64,000 nucleotides of DNA from an uncultured Alphaproteobacteria bacterium (GCA_903822175.1 CAIJOB010000002.1:124001-188000), one strand, 5' to 3'; positions 18,175-28,614 are shown, counted from the first letter of the stretch. Numbers and translations are program-made. The notes: generated by a model not told the origin, from the sequence alone.

Positions 18175-19158
18175 ATGTCCGCGCTTGAAAGCCAGATGCC
18201 GCCGGTCAAGCGCGCGCAGGTGAACGGCATCGAGATGGCCTACTACGAGGCCGGACCGCGCCAGGGCGTTCCCATCGTCCTCTGCCACGGCTTCCCGGAG
18301 CTGGCCTTCTCCTGGCGCCACCAGATCAAGGCGCTGGGCGACGCCGGCCATTGGGTGATCGCACCGGACCAGCGAGGCTATGGCCTGACCTCGGCGCCCG
18401 ACGCCATCACCGACTACGACATGGCGCATCTGACCGGCGACCTGGCGGCCCTGCTGGACCACCTGGGCGTCGAGAAGGCGATCTTCTGCGGCCACGACTG
18501 GGGCGGCTTCGTCGTTTGGCAGATGCCGCTGTTCCATGCCGACCGTGTGGCCGGCGTCATCGGCCTCAACACGCCGTTCATGCCGCGCTCGCCGGTCGAT
18601 CCGATCGTGGCCATGCGGATGCACTACGGCCCCGACATGTACATCGTCTGGTTCCAGACGCCCGACGAGCCCGAGGCGGTGCTGGGCGCCGATGTCGAAA
18701 AGACCATGCGCTTCTTCATGCGCAAGCCTCAGGGCCTCGCCGCGGCGACCCAGCCGGCGCCGGAGGGCGGCTCAACCTTCGCCTTCAAACAGCTTTTGCA
18801 GCAGTGGGACGCTTCCGATGTCGGCGGTCAGCTATTGGACGCCGATGAACTGGCGGCCTTCGTGGAAACCTTCCAGCGCACCGGCTTCGGCGGCGGCATC
18901 AACTGGTACCGCAACTTCAGCCGCAACTGGGCGCGCTCCGAGGGCCAGCCCACGCGCCTCGACAACCTCCCCTGCCTGATGATCACCGCTGAACTCGACG
19001 TGGTGCTCAGTCCCGCCATGGCCCAGGGCATGCCCGGCATGATCGGTGACCTGGAAATGCACATGGTGGCCGGCTCCGGCCACTGGACCCAGCAGGAAAA
19101 GCCGGAAGAGGTGAACCGCCTCATCCTGCACTGGCTGCAACGGCGCTTCCCGACGTAA
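18175..19158 (+). CDS. Alpha/beta hydrolase, epoxide hydrolase-like
   Basis: A 327-residue hydrolase with HGFPE oxyanion loop (about residue 40), PDQRGYGLT, and the nucleophile elbow GHDWGGF, where Asp rather than Ser is the nucleophile, as in soluble epoxide hydrolases and haloalkane dehalogenases. The catalytic His is probably in GSGHWTQQEKP near the C-terminus. Epoxide opening to diols is the likely reaction. The ATG at 18175 has AAGGA upstream; a longer open frame to the left is only the antisense shadow of the Bcr/CflA gene. The iminopeptidase gene follows 9 bases after. Confidence 0.87.
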   Translation: MSALESQMPPVKRAQVNGIEMAYYEAGPRQGVPIVLCHGFPELAFSWRHQIKALGDAGHWVIAPDQRGYGLTSAPDAITDYDMAHLTGDLAALLDHLGVEKAIFCGHDWGGFVVWQMPLFHADRVAGVIGLNTPFMPRSPVDPIVAMRMHYGPDMYIVWFQTPDEPEAVLGADVEKTMRFFMRKPQGLAAATQPAPEGGSTFAFKQLLQQWDASDVGGQLLDADELAAFVETFQRTGFGGGINWYRNFSRNWARSEGQPTRLDNLPCLMITAELDVVLSPAMAQGMPGMIGDLEMHMVAGSGHWTQQEKPEEVNRLILHWLQRRFPT

Positions 19159-19167
19159 GATCGGCCC

Positions 19168-20160
19168 ATGGAACGCAGCACCCCGCCGCCCGCCGTCTCG
19201 GCCGCCTCGAACCGGCGGGGTCTGTTCGCGGACAACGAGCCCTTCGCCTCGGGCTGGCTGCCGCGCGATGGGGCGCACGAGATCTATTACGAGGAGTGCG
19301 GAAACCCGAAGGGCAAGCCCTGCGTGATCCTGCACGGCGGCCCGGGCGGGGCGATCAACCCGACCATGCGGCGGTTCTTCGATCCGGCGAAGTGGCGCAT
19401 GGCGCTGTTCGACCAGCGCGGCTGCGGTAAGAGCCGGCCCAACGCCAGCCTGGAGGACAACACCACCTGGAGCCTGATCGCCGACATCGAGCGGCTGCGC
19501 GAACATCTCGGCGTCGAGAAGTGGTGCGTGTTCGGCGGCTCCTGGGGCTCGACGCTGGCGCTGGCCTACGCGATCCAGCATCCGGAGCGCGTGGAAAGCC
19601 TGGTGCTGCGCGGCGTCTTCCTGCTCACCGAGCGCGAGCTTGCCTGGTTCTACCAGGACGGCGCCTGCATGCTGTTCCCTGACGCGTGGGCGCGGTTCTG
19701 CGCGCCGATCCCGCTAGCCGAGCGCGGCGACATGATCGGCGCCTATCACAAGCGCCTGACCCACCCCGACCGCCGCGTCCAGGCCGAGGCGGCCGCCGCC
19801 TGGAGCCAGTGGGAGGGCGACACCATCTCGATCCGCGGCCCCGAGGCCAGGCCCTCGAAGTTCAACGAGATCGACTTCGCCATCGCGTTCGCCCGCATCG
19901 AGTGCCACTTCTTCGCCAACCACGGCTTCTTCCCGGAAGAAGGCTGGATCCTGAAGAACGCCGCGGCGCTGAAGGACATTCCAGGCTGGATCGTGCAGGG
20001 CCGCTTCGACGTGGTCACGCCGATGGAGGCCGCCTGGAAGCTGAAGGCCGCCTGGCCGCAGACCCGCTTTGAGGTGGTCTGGGACGCGGGCCATGCCTCG
20101 ACCGAGCCGGGCATCGTCGACGCCCTGGTCCGCGCCACGGATCAGGCGCTCAGCGTCTGA
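19168..20160 (+). CDS. pip: Prolyl (proline imino-) aminopeptidase
   Basis: A 330-residue S33 peptidase that removes N-terminal proline from peptides in the cytoplasm. It shows the oxyanion HGGPGG (about residue 55), FDQRGCGKS, the nucleophile elbow GGSWGS, the catalytic Asp in GRFDVVTP and the His in DAGHAST. Length and motif order match Pip of Gram-negative bacteria. It follows the epoxide-hydrolase-like gene closely on the same strand and may be co-transcribed. Confidence 0.93.
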   Translation: MERSTPPPAVSAASNRRGLFADNEPFASGWLPRDGAHEIYYEECGNPKGKPCVILHGGPGGAINPTMRRFFDPAKWRMALFDQRGCGKSRPNASLEDNTTWSLIADIERLREHLGVEKWCVFGGSWGSTLALAYAIQHPERVESLVLRGVFLLTERELAWFYQDGACMLFPDAWARFCAPIPLAERGDMIGAYHKRLTHPDRRVQAEAAAAWSQWEGDTISIRGPEARPSKFNEIDFAIAFARIECHFFANHGFFPEEGWILKNAAALKDIPGWIVQGRFDVVTPMEAAWKLKAAWPQTRFEVVWDAGHASTEPGIVDALVRATDQALSV

Positions 20161-20237
20161 GGTTGCGCGAGTGCGTCGAGGCGCGCAACTTGCCGCCTCA
20201 TCCGGGGAGCTGGCCCGGAGCTGAGGGAGAAACTCTA

Positions 20238-20639
20238 ATGCGTCATACCCTGTTCGCCGCGGTCGCGGCCGTGAGCCTGCTGGTCGCCGGTGCGGCCTCC
20301 GCGCAGATGGCCCACTACACCGCCAAACTGGCCGGCGCCGCAGGCGTCAAAGGCAGCGGCGACGTCATGGCGATGCTCGATGGCAAGACCCTGACCTACA
20401 CCGTGAACTACAAGGACCTGACCGGACCGGCCGTGGCGGCCCACTTCCATGACGCCAGCGCGCCGGGCGGCAACGGCCCGCCGATCGTCCCGGCCAGCAA
20501 CGTCGGCACCAGCCCGATCAAGGGCACTGCCACGCTCACCGACGCGCAGATCGCCGATCTGAACGCCGGCAAGGTCTATTTCAACGTCCACACCGCAGCC
20601 AATCCCGGCGGCGAAATCCGCGGCACGCTCGCGAAGTAG
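20238..20639 (+). CDS. Secreted CHRD domain protein
   Basis: A 133-residue protein with a signal peptide (MRHTLFAAVAAVSLLVAGAASAQ, cleavage after AQ near residue 23) and a single CHRD fold: AHYTAKLAGAAG, YTVNYKDLTGPAVAAHFHDA, and the end motif YFNVHTAANPGGEIRGTL, which is diagnostic. Bacterial CHRD proteins are periplasmic or secreted with unknown role. The ATG at 20238 follows GAGGGAGAA; an upstream in-frame GTG would spoil the signal peptide. It is convergent with rodA. Confidence 0.88.
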   Translation: MRHTLFAAVAAVSLLVAGAASAQMAHYTAKLAGAAGVKGSGDVMAMLDGKTLTYTVNYKDLTGPAVAAHFHDASAPGGNGPPIVPASNVGTSPIKGTATLTDAQIADLNAGKVYFNVHTAANPGGEIRGTLAK

Positions 20640-20658
20640 CACCCTGCGCCAGGTGGCG

Positions 20659-20684
20659 GGGCTCGTTGCTACAGCAGCGAGCCC
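20659..20684. terminator. Hairpin spanning the rodA stop, between convergent CHRD gene and rodA
   Basis: GGGCTCGTTGCT pairs with AGCAGCGAGCCC over 12 bp (one G-T wobble) around a two-base centre. It begins 19 bases after the CHRD stop and covers the rodA stop codon, so it could end transcripts from both sides. No T-tract is present. Confidence 0.5.
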
Positions 20685-21823
20685 TTGCCGCTGGTGATCT
20701 CGGAATAGCGGTGGACGCGGACAGCCATGACCAGGCCAAAGCCCACCATGACGGTGAGCATGACCGTGCCGCCGTAACTCAAGAGCGGCATGGGCACGCC
20801 GACGACCGGCGCCAGGCCCATGACCATTGAGCCGTTGATCAGTACATAAAGCCCGAAGGTCGCCGTCACCCCGGCCGCGGCCAGGCGTCCAAAGTGGCTG
20901 TGGCTGAGATAGGCCGTACGCAGCGCCATGAAGATCACCGCCGCATAGAGCACCAGGATCGCGACACAGCCGACGAAGCCGAACTCCTCGGCCAGGGTCG
21001 CGAAGATGAAGTCGGTCTGCTTCTCCGGCAGGAAGTTGAGCTGGCTCTGCGAGCCCAGCCCATAGCCCTTGCCGAGCAGGCCGCCGGAGCCGATGGCGAT
21101 GGCCGATTGCAGATTGTGATAGCCGGCGCCCGACGGGTCGGCCTGCGGGTCCAGGAAGGTGGTCAGCCGCGCCTTCTGATAGCCGTGCAAGGCGAACATC
21201 ACGACGGGCGGGATCATCAGGACCACGCCCAGGACCCCAGCCGCGATCAGCCGCCAGGAGAGCCCCGCCAGGATCACGACGATGGCGCCGGTGAGCAGCA
21301 TCACGATGGCGGTGCCGAGGTCCGGCTGTTTGTAGACCAGCGCCACCGGCGCCAGGATCAGCACCGCTGGAACCAGGAGCCACCAGGAGAGCTGTGCGCT
21401 CTTGCCGGAAAGCCCGTGGTAGAAACGCGCCAGCGCCAGCACCATGCCGATCTTCATGATGTCCGAGGGCTGGATCTTGATCGGCCCCGCCTGCAGCCAA
21501 CGGGTGGCGCCCAGGGCGTGGTGGCCGACCAACAGAACGGCGATCAGCAGCAGAAGCCCTACCCCGTAGATCGGATAGGCCAGCGCGAACCAGACCCGCA
21601 GATCGATCAGGCTGAGCACGATCATGATCGCGAAGAACAGGGCGAACCGCGCCAGGTGCGCGCCGGCCCAGGGCGTCCAGGACGAGCCGGCGATGGAAAA
21701 CAGCATCACCGCGCCGGCCCCGGCGATCAGGCACAGGGTCAGGCAGAAGATCCAATCGATCTCGCCGATCTTGACGATCAGCCGGTCGCGTTCGCCGGGA
21801 CGGGTCAGCGCCGAGACGGTCAT
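20669..21823 (-). CDS. rodA: Rod shape-determining SEDS glycosyltransferase RodA
   Basis: Polymerises lipid II glycan strands for lateral wall growth in complex with PBP2. The 384-residue protein has about ten transmembrane helices and SEDS motifs: IQPSDIMKIGMVLALARFYH, KQPDLGTAIVMLLTG and PEKQTDFIFATLAEEFGFVG, followed by NGSMVMGLAPVVGVPMPLLSYGG, all in FtsW/RodA order. Its start overlaps the mrdA stop by 4 bases. It is the last gene of mreB-mreC-mreD-mrdA-rodA and ends at a hairpin with the convergent CHRD gene. Confidence 0.96.
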   Translation of the reverse strand: MTVSALTRPGERDRLIVKIGEIDWIFCLTLCLIAGAGAVMLFSIAGSSWTPWAGAHLARFALFFAIMIVLSLIDLRVWFALAYPIYGVGLLLLIAVLLVGHHALGATRWLQAGPIKIQPSDIMKIGMVLALARFYHGLSGKSAQLSWWLLVPAVLILAPVALVYKQPDLGTAIVMLLTGAIVVILAGLSWRLIAAGVLGVVLMIPPVVMFALHGYQKARLTTFLDPQADPSGAGYHNLQSAIAIGSGGLLGKGYGLGSQSQLNFLPEKQTDFIFATLAEEFGFVGCVAILVLYAAVIFMALRTAYLSHSHFGRLAAAGVTATFGLYVLINGSMVMGLAPVVGVPMPLLSYGGTVMLTVMVGFGLVMAVRVHRYSEITSGKGSLL

Positions 21824-23793
21824 GTGATGGCCTGGGTCGCGGTCTGGACGGCGGCCGCCGCCGGGGTCGGCGGGTCGACGACATCGGGGTCGGTATTCAC
21901 CGTCGGCGCTTGCGGGATCGGCAGAGGGTGCTCGACCTTGGCGCGGATTTCCGGGTCCTTCAGCAGCGCCACGCGCAGCAGCTCGCGCGCCAGCGGCCCC
22001 GAGGTGCTCGCGCCGAAACCCCCGTGCTCGACCAGCACGCTGACCGCATAGCGGGGCTCGTCGACCGGCGCGAAGGCGATGAACCAGGCGTGGTCACGGT
22101 TCTTCCACTCGCCGGTGGCGCCCTTCTGGCCGCCGTGGCCGGCGGTATAGTTGAACGCCTGAGCGGTGCCCGACTTGCCGGCCATCTTGATATCGCCCAG
22201 CCCCATGTCGCTCAGGCCCGTGCCGGTGCCCGAAACGGTCACAGCCGCCATGGCGCCGCGAATGAAGTCGATGTGCTTGTCGTCGAACGGCAAGTCGCCG
22301 AAGGCTGCGCCCGAAGGCTGCTCGACCCCACCGATCGAATGGATCAGCCGCGGGTGCAGCGCCTTGCGCCCATTGGCCAGCCTGGAGCACTGCACGCAGA
22401 GCTGCAGCGGATTGAGGTGGGTATAGCCCTGGCCGATCCCCATGCTGGGCGTCTCGCCGGGGTGCCAGACCGGGTCCTTGGGGAAGGCGCGGCGCTTGTA
22501 GGCGGTGTCCGGCACCAGGCCCTTCTTCTGGCCGGGGATGCCGATGTCGAATTCCTCGCCCAGGCCGAAGGCCCGCGCCACCTTGGCGATCTTGTCCGGG
22601 CCGACGGTCAGCGCCGCCTGATAGAAATAGATGTCGCAGGACTGCGCGATGCCGCCCTTCAGGTCCAGCGCGCCGTGCGCCTTGTCGCAGTGCCAGACCC
22701 GGCCGCCCCAGGGCCAGGCTTTGCCGCAGACATGCACGGTCGCCGGATCGTAGCCGTTCTCCAGGCAGGCGAGCGCCACCATGGTCTTGAAGGTCGAGCC
22801 CGGCGGGTAGTTGGCGGTCAGCGCCTTGTTGAACAGCGGCTTGTGGTCGTAGCTGGCGAGCTCCTTGTACTCGGTGCCCGTCAGCCCGCGGACGAACTTG
22901 TTCGCGTCGAAGCTGGGGCCTGAGTACATGCACAGGATGTCGCCGGTGCGGCAGTCCATCATCACCGCCGCGCCCGACTGCTCGCCAAACACCTCCATGG
23001 CGCGGTTCTGGATGTCGGCGTCCAGGGTCAGCACGATCTCCTTGCCCGGGATCGCCTTGATGTCGCCGGCCGGGTCGGTGGCCACTTCGTGGCCGTTGGC
23101 GTCGACCTCGACCTTCTGGGCGCCGGGCTTGCCGCGCAGGTCCAGGTCGAAGGCCTGCTCGACGCCCTGGCGGCCGATGCGGAAGCCGGGGTTCAGGAGG
23201 ATCGGGTCGGCGTTCGGGCCGGTCGGGGTCAGGTCGGTCTTGTTGACCTTGGCCACATAGCCGATCACGTGGGCGAAGGCGCCGCCATAGGGATAGACCC
23301 GCACCTCGCCCATATCGGCGGTGACGCCCGGCAGCTCGGGCGCGCGGATATTGATCGCGCTGAACTGCTCCCAGCTCATGTCCTCCATGATCTGCACCGG
23401 CGACTTGCGCGGCGCATTGGAGATGTCCTTCAGCAAGCGCGTCTGGCGGTTGTCGTCCAGCGGCACGAACTCGGCGAGCGTCTTCAGCGTCGCACGCGGG
23501 TCCACGCCCTTGTCCTTGGAAACCATCAGCCGGAAGTTCGGCCGGTTGGAGGCCAGCACCACGCCGTTGCGGTCGACGATCAGGCCGCGCGGCGGCGGGG
23601 TCATCTTGAAGTTGAACTGATTGCTGGCCGAAAGCTTCGTGTAGCGCTGCGTCTCCAGGAGCTGCAGGTGCGCGAGCTGGGCGCCCAGCGCCACCAGTCC
23701 TACGCCCGCGAAACCGCCCAGCAGAAAGGCCCGGCGGTGGAAGACCCCCTGCCGTTCGTTGACCTCAGCGAAGAAGATGGACGGCTCTGCCAT
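21820..23793 (-). CDS. mrdA: Penicillin-binding protein 2 (elongation transpeptidase)
   Basis: Class B PBP that crosslinks peptidoglycan during elongation, anchored in the inner membrane with the catalytic domain in the periplasm. The 657 residues contain an N-terminal helix (about 20-40), the pedestal dimerisation domain, and transpeptidase motifs SxxK (GSTFKTMVA, about residue 335), SCD in AQSCDIYFYQ (the SxN position) and KSGTAQ. The frame begins 10 bases after the mreD stop. A short threonine/proline-rich tail follows the enzyme domain. Confidence 0.96.
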   Translation of the reverse strand: MAEPSIFFAEVNERQGVFHRRAFLLGGFAGVGLVALGAQLAHLQLLETQRYTKLSASNQFNFKMTPPPRGLIVDRNGVVLASNRPNFRLMVSKDKGVDPRATLKTLAEFVPLDDNRQTRLLKDISNAPRKSPVQIMEDMSWEQFSAINIRAPELPGVTADMGEVRVYPYGGAFAHVIGYVAKVNKTDLTPTGPNADPILLNPGFRIGRQGVEQAFDLDLRGKPGAQKVEVDANGHEVATDPAGDIKAIPGKEIVLTLDADIQNRAMEVFGEQSGAAVMMDCRTGDILCMYSGPSFDANKFVRGLTGTEYKELASYDHKPLFNKALTANYPPGSTFKTMVALACLENGYDPATVHVCGKAWPWGGRVWHCDKAHGALDLKGGIAQSCDIYFYQAALTVGPDKIAKVARAFGLGEEFDIGIPGQKKGLVPDTAYKRRAFPKDPVWHPGETPSMGIGQGYTHLNPLQLCVQCSRLANGRKALHPRLIHSIGGVEQPSGAAFGDLPFDDKHIDFIRGAMAAVTVSGTGTGLSDMGLGDIKMAGKSGTAQAFNYTAGHGGQKGATGEWKNRDHAWFIAFAPVDEPRYAVSVLVEHGGFGASTSGPLARELLRVALLKDPEIRAKVEHPLPIPQAPTVNTDPDVVDPPTPAAAAVQTATQAIT

Positions 23794-23802
23794 CCCTAGC
23801 CC

Positions 23803-24312
23803 CTACCGGAAGCGGACATCGGCGTCCTCGAAGAGGTCGATGAGCCGCTGCGAGAATGGATAAAGCACGATTGTGGCGAGGAATTGCCAGGCTATCGGGA
23901 TCAGGCCAGGGCTGGAACGGGAATCCAGCATCACGAAGAGGTAGCCGGCGACCAGCGCCGTCGCCACCGTCAGCCCGTACCAGGCCCAGAGGATCAGGCG
24001 GCTTTGGCCCGCCATCATGTTGCGCCCGGCCAGCGCCACGCCATAGGCGATCAGCAGGCAAAGCGCCCAAAGCCCCATGGGTCCACCCCAGAAGAGGTCG
24101 AGGAACAGGCCCATCACCAGGATCGCGAAGGGCGCCAGGATCGAGGGCCGGATCACCGCCCAGGCGAAGGCCAGGGACAGCGGGAATACCGGCTCGGGCA
24201 GCTGGAGGTCGAAGATCCGCAGCGGGATACCGAACAGCACCGTGGCGGTCAGCGCCTGCAGCATCGGCACACCCAACCAGCGCCAGGGCTCCAGCGGCCG
24301 CGCGCCGCTCAT
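23803..24312 (-). CDS. mreD: Rod shape-determining protein MreD
   Basis: A 169-residue integral membrane component of the elongasome with about five helices. PEPVFPLSLAFAWAVIRPSILAPFAILVMGLFLDLFWGGPMGLWAL is the typical MreD central region with the conserved D-GxxxG pattern. Its start overlaps the mreC stop by 4 bases and mrdA follows 10 bases after, so it is embedded in the mre operon. Confidence 0.93.
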   Translation of the reverse strand: MSGARPLEPWRWLGVPMLQALTATVLFGIPLRIFDLQLPEPVFPLSLAFAWAVIRPSILAPFAILVMGLFLDLFWGGPMGLWALCLLIAYGVALAGRNMMAGQSRLILWAWYGLTVATALVAGYLFVMLDSRSSPGLIPIAWQFLATIVLYPFSQRLIDLFEDADVRFR

Positions 24313-25460
24313 GGCTGGGCCCCGTCCACCGGCGGCTTGGGCTTCGGCTTGGCGGGTAGCGCTGGTTTGGCCGACGCGTCGGTTTTCTTTACCGTCGGCG
24401 ACGCCGTGGCAGCAGCCGGTTTCGTCTGGCCGTTCGCCGGATCGGAGATCTTGGGCTTCGACGGAGCGCCAGCCGCCGCAGCTGTGAGCGGCGCGGCGGC
24501 CGCCTTGGTGACGGGCGCTGGCGCTGGGCTCTCTGAGGCCTTGGCGGGGTCCGCGCCATTGGGACCGGCGGTTGGAGGAGGGACCGGCGTCTCGCTGAGC
24601 GCTTTCTGGTTCACCACCTGGGTGAAGTCCTGGAACAGCAGGATGCGCACGAAGTCGATGGGCGCCTTGTCCGACGCCAGCACCACCCGCCAGCGCCCGT
24701 CCAACCCCTTAACCGCCGTGCCCACCGGCAGGCCGCGTGGCACCACCCCGCCATCGCCCGAGGTCAGCAACCGGTCGCCCTCGCGGATCGGGTCGTGGCC
24801 GCGCAGGTAGTCGAGCCTGGGGTTCGGCCCGCCGTCGCCGGTCAGGATGGCGCGGGCATTGGTCCGGTCGATCATCACCGGGGTGCGCGACGCGATATCG
24901 GTCAGCAGCAGCACCCGGCTCGCGCCACCGGTCACCCCGATCACCCGGCCGACCAGACCGTTCTCGCTCATCACCGGATTGCCGACCTTCACCCCATGCT
25001 CGGCGCCGGTGTTGGCCAGCCGCGTGTCGGCGAAGGGGCCCCTGGAGTCGGTGACGATGCGCGCCGCCACCATCGGGATCGGCGGATCGGTCTTCAGGCC
25101 CAGCAGGGTCTTGTAGCGGGCGTTCTCGTCCTTCAGCGCGATGGCGACATCGCGCCATTGCTTCATGACCTTGAGCTGCGCCTTCAGGTCGGCGTTCTGA
25201 GATCCCGCCGCGAAATAGTCGCTGAGCGTATCGACGCCGGCGCCCGTCCAGCGGCTCGGCGCGGCCAGCACATCGCCCACCGGCGCGAGCACCGTGTCGC
25301 TGGCCTTGCGCGAGACGCCATAGGCCTCGGCCTTGAAGGTCTCGCGCCGGTCGGAGAGCAGGATGGCGGTCGCCGCCACGACGGCCACGATCAGCGCAAT
25401 GGCCGCCGCCCAGGTCAGCGGGACCTTAAGTTCACCAAACGGATTGTCCCTGAAGGACAC
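24309..25460 (-). CDS. mreC: Rod shape-determining protein MreC
   Basis: Bitopic inner-membrane protein linking MreB to PBP2. A single transmembrane helix (about residues 12-33) is followed by a coiled coil (about 75-110, KAQLKVMKQWRDVAIALKDENARYK) and the two-lobed beta domain (VAARIVTDSRGPFADT, GLVGRVIGVTGGASRVLLLTD, SGDGGVVPRGLPVGTA). Residues about 290-383 form a long Pro/Ala/Lys-rich tail that is not part of the conserved fold and is probably periplasmic and disordered. mreB lies 61 bases upstream. Confidence 0.94.
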   Translation of the reverse strand: MSFRDNPFGELKVPLTWAAAIALIVAVVAATAILLSDRRETFKAEAYGVSRKASDTVLAPVGDVLAAPSRWTGAGVDTLSDYFAAGSQNADLKAQLKVMKQWRDVAIALKDENARYKTLLGLKTDPPIPMVAARIVTDSRGPFADTRLANTGAEHGVKVGNPVMSENGLVGRVIGVTGGASRVLLLTDIASRTPVMIDRTNARAILTGDGGPNPRLDYLRGHDPIREGDRLLTSGDGGVVPRGLPVGTAVKGLDGRWRVVLASDKAPIDFVRILLFQDFTQVVNQKALSETPVPPPTAGPNGADPAKASESPAPAPVTKAAAAPLTAAAAGAPSKPKISDPANGQTKPAAATASPTVKKTDASAKPALPAKPKPKPPVDGAQP

Positions 25461-25521
25461 GTCGTCAGCCTCTTCGAGCGGTGTTGCGGCAGCCCCCGCT
25501 GCGGCAGCGACTCAACCGTCC

Positions 25522-26655
<1,134 letters not shown>

Positions 26656-26701
26656 TTACGATTTACCGGAAGGCGTCGGTCACCCTCTGCCCTGTGCGAT
26701 G

Positions 26702-26713
26702 CTTGAATTCAAG
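26702..26713. promoter_or_regulatory. Perfect 12-bp palindrome in the mreB/ModE-like divergent region
   Basis: CTTGAATTCAAG lies 137 bp upstream of the mreB start and 82 bp upstream of the ModE-like gene. A perfect 12-mer in this position could be an operator. It does not resemble the E. coli ModE box. Confidence 0.25.
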
Positions 26714-26794
26714 GCATAAAGCGCCGTGTGCGGTCGAGCGCCGCTGACCAACAAGTCCCAAGCGCCGCAAGGCGTCCCAGTATAGGTTGTTTCG

Positions 26795-27589
26795 ATGTCC
26801 GCCAGCGACGACCTCAGCGCCTCCCTCACCCTTCGCCGGGGCGCCATGGCGCGCGTCGGCCTGGACCGCGTGGCCCTGGTGGAAGCCGTCGCCGAGCTGG
26901 GCTCGATCAGCGCCGCCGCGGTCAAGCTCGGCATCAGCTATCGGGGCGCCTGGGAGGCGGTGCAGGCGCTCAACAACCTCTTCGACGGCCCGCTGATCGA
27001 GGCCACCACCGGCGGCAAGGCCGGCGGCAAGGCGGTGGTGACGGCGCGCGGCAAGGCCGTGGTCACCGCGTTCCGGCGCGTCCAGGCCGAGCTCGACGCG
27101 GCGCTGGTCAAACTCGAAGGCAATCTGGCGGGCGAACCGGCCCGCGACCTCTTCTGGAGCCTCGGCATGCGCACCAGCGCCCGCAACGCCCTGCGCGGCG
27201 TCATCGCCAGCATCACGCCCGGCGAGGTGAACAGCGAAGTCACCCTGCGGCTCGGCGAAGGCGTCGACATCACCGCCATCCTGACGAAACGTAGCGTCGA
27301 AGACCTGCAGCTCGCGCCCGGCAAGCCGGCCATCGCGCTGATCAAGTCGAGCTTCGTGATCCTGGCCAAGGGCGAGAACCTCCGCACCTCCGCCCGCAAC
27401 CAGATCGCCGGCCTGGTCTCCAGCCGCGAGGACGGGGCGGTGAACAGCGAAATCGGCCTCGATATCGGCGGCGGCAAGACCCTGACCGCCACCATCACCC
27501 TGGAAAGCGCCCAGGCGCTGGCGATCACCGTCGGCGAGGAGGTCACGGCGCTGATCAAGGCGCCGCACGTAATCCTGGCCGTCGAATAG
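26795..27589 (+). CDS. ModE-like molybdate-responsive transcriptional regulator
   Basis: A 264-residue protein with an N-terminal winged helix of the LysR/ModE type (DRVALVEAVAELGSISAAAVKLGISYRGAWEAVQALNNLFDGPLIEA, residues about 24-72) and two tandem TOBE/Mop domains (about 125-190 and 195-264), each opening with a TSARN motif, which is the oxyanion-binding pattern of Mop folds. This is the full ModE layout, expected to sense molybdate or tungstate and regulate molybdenum uptake or molybdoenzymes. No mod transporter is nearby, so it is an orphan here. An upstream TATAGGTTG may be part of its promoter. Confidence 0.9.
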   Translation: MSASDDLSASLTLRRGAMARVGLDRVALVEAVAELGSISAAAVKLGISYRGAWEAVQALNNLFDGPLIEATTGGKAGGKAVVTARGKAVVTAFRRVQAELDAALVKLEGNLAGEPARDLFWSLGMRTSARNALRGVIASITPGEVNSEVTLRLGEGVDITAILTKRSVEDLQLAPGKPAIALIKSSFVILAKGENLRTSARNQIAGLVSSREDGAVNSEIGLDIGGGKTLTATITLESAQALAITVGEEVTALIKAPHVILAVE

Positions 27590-27605
27590 GGGCGGTCGGG
27601 TAGCC

Positions 27606-28610
27606 CTAGAGCGGCTTGCCGCAGCGGGTCTTGGGCAAACCTAGCTTCGGGTCGGTGACGAAGCCCTGATCGGTGAGCGCGCCCAGGAAGGCGGTCAGGT
27701 CGGCCATCTGGGCGTCGCCGATATCCGACGCACCCTCGTGGCGGCGGATCGCGTCGGCCAGGGTCCTGGCCGAGCCGTCGTGCAGATAGGGCGATGACAG
27801 CGCCACGTTGCGCAGGCTGGGCGTGCGGAAGCGGCCCGTGTCCTGCGCCTTGCCGGTGATCTCCGAGAGGCCGGGGTCGGCGGCGTCCGCGGGTTCGATC
27901 CGGTGGAAGGCGGTCAGCGGATCGGCGGCGTCCGCGTCGGTGAACAGGCGACCCGCATGGCAGGTCGCACAGCCGGCCTTGGCGAAGACACCTTGCCCGC
28001 GCTTCGCCGCCTCGCTCAGCACGCCCTTGTCGTAGTCGGATCCGAAGCTGACCAGGGTCCGCTCGAAGGCGGCGATCGCCTTGGCGACGTGCGGCGGGTC
28101 TATGGCGCCCGCCTCGCCCGGGAAGGCCTCGGCGAACTGCCGGCGATAGCAGGCGTCCGCGGAGAGCCGCCTAACGAGCTCCGCCTCCTGCCCCTTCATA
28201 CCCATTTCCACCGGATGCTCGCCCATCAGCGGCGTCAGCACCTGCGTCTCCAGGGTCCGCTGGGTCGGATCGGCCCAGGTGAGCGCTGAGAGATAGGCGA
28301 CGTTGCCCAGCATCATGGCGTTGCGTCGGCCGGGCGCGCCCTTCACCCCAGGATGGACGGCGTTGCTCTCGGTGAAGCCGCGGTGCTGGCCGTGGCAGTT
28401 GAAGCAGCCCACCGTGCCATCGGCGGAGAGGTCGCCGTCGTAGAACAGCCGCCGCCCCAGCTCGACCTTGGCCGCGCTCATCGGGTTGTCGGCGGGAACC
28501 GCCGGCGGGGCCACGCCCGGCGGCAGGTCCCAACGCCACTGAGGTTGGGCGAAAGCGGCAAGAACGAGGGCGGCGGCGGCCAAGGTCAGGCTCGCGGCGA
28601 ACCTCCTCAT
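27606..28610 (-). CDS. Diheme cytochrome c peroxidase (CcpA/MauG family)
   Basis: A 334-residue periplasmic protein with a signal peptide (about residues 1-22) and two c-type heme motifs, CFNCH (about residue 66) and CATCH (about residue 211), in the order and spacing of bacterial diheme peroxidases. It should reduce hydrogen peroxide or, like MauG, modify a protein partner. The ATG at 28610 opens the signal peptide; it starts 4 bases after the upstream secreted protein's stop. That close pairing suggests the two act together. Convergent with the ModE-like gene across 16 bp. Confidence 0.9.
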   Translation of the reverse strand: MRRFAASLTLAAAALVLAAFAQPQWRWDLPPGVAPPAVPADNPMSAAKVELGRRLFYDGDLSADGTVGCFNCHGQHRGFTESNAVHPGVKGAPGRRNAMMLGNVAYLSALTWADPTQRTLETQVLTPLMGEHPVEMGMKGQEAELVRRLSADACYRRQFAEAFPGEAGAIDPPHVAKAIAAFERTLVSFGSDYDKGVLSEAAKRGQGVFAKAGCATCHAGRLFTDADAADPLTAFHRIEPADAADPGLSEITGKAQDTGRFRTPSLRNVALSSPYLHDGSARTLADAIRRHEGASDIGDAQMADLTAFLGALTDQGFVTDPKLGLPKTRCGKPL

Positions 28611-28614
28611 CCGC

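Noticed and set aside
27880..27905. Sequence GGGTTCGATCC that resembles a tRNA T-arm
   Set aside because: It lies inside the diheme peroxidase gene and no acceptor stem or anticodon arm can be built around it.
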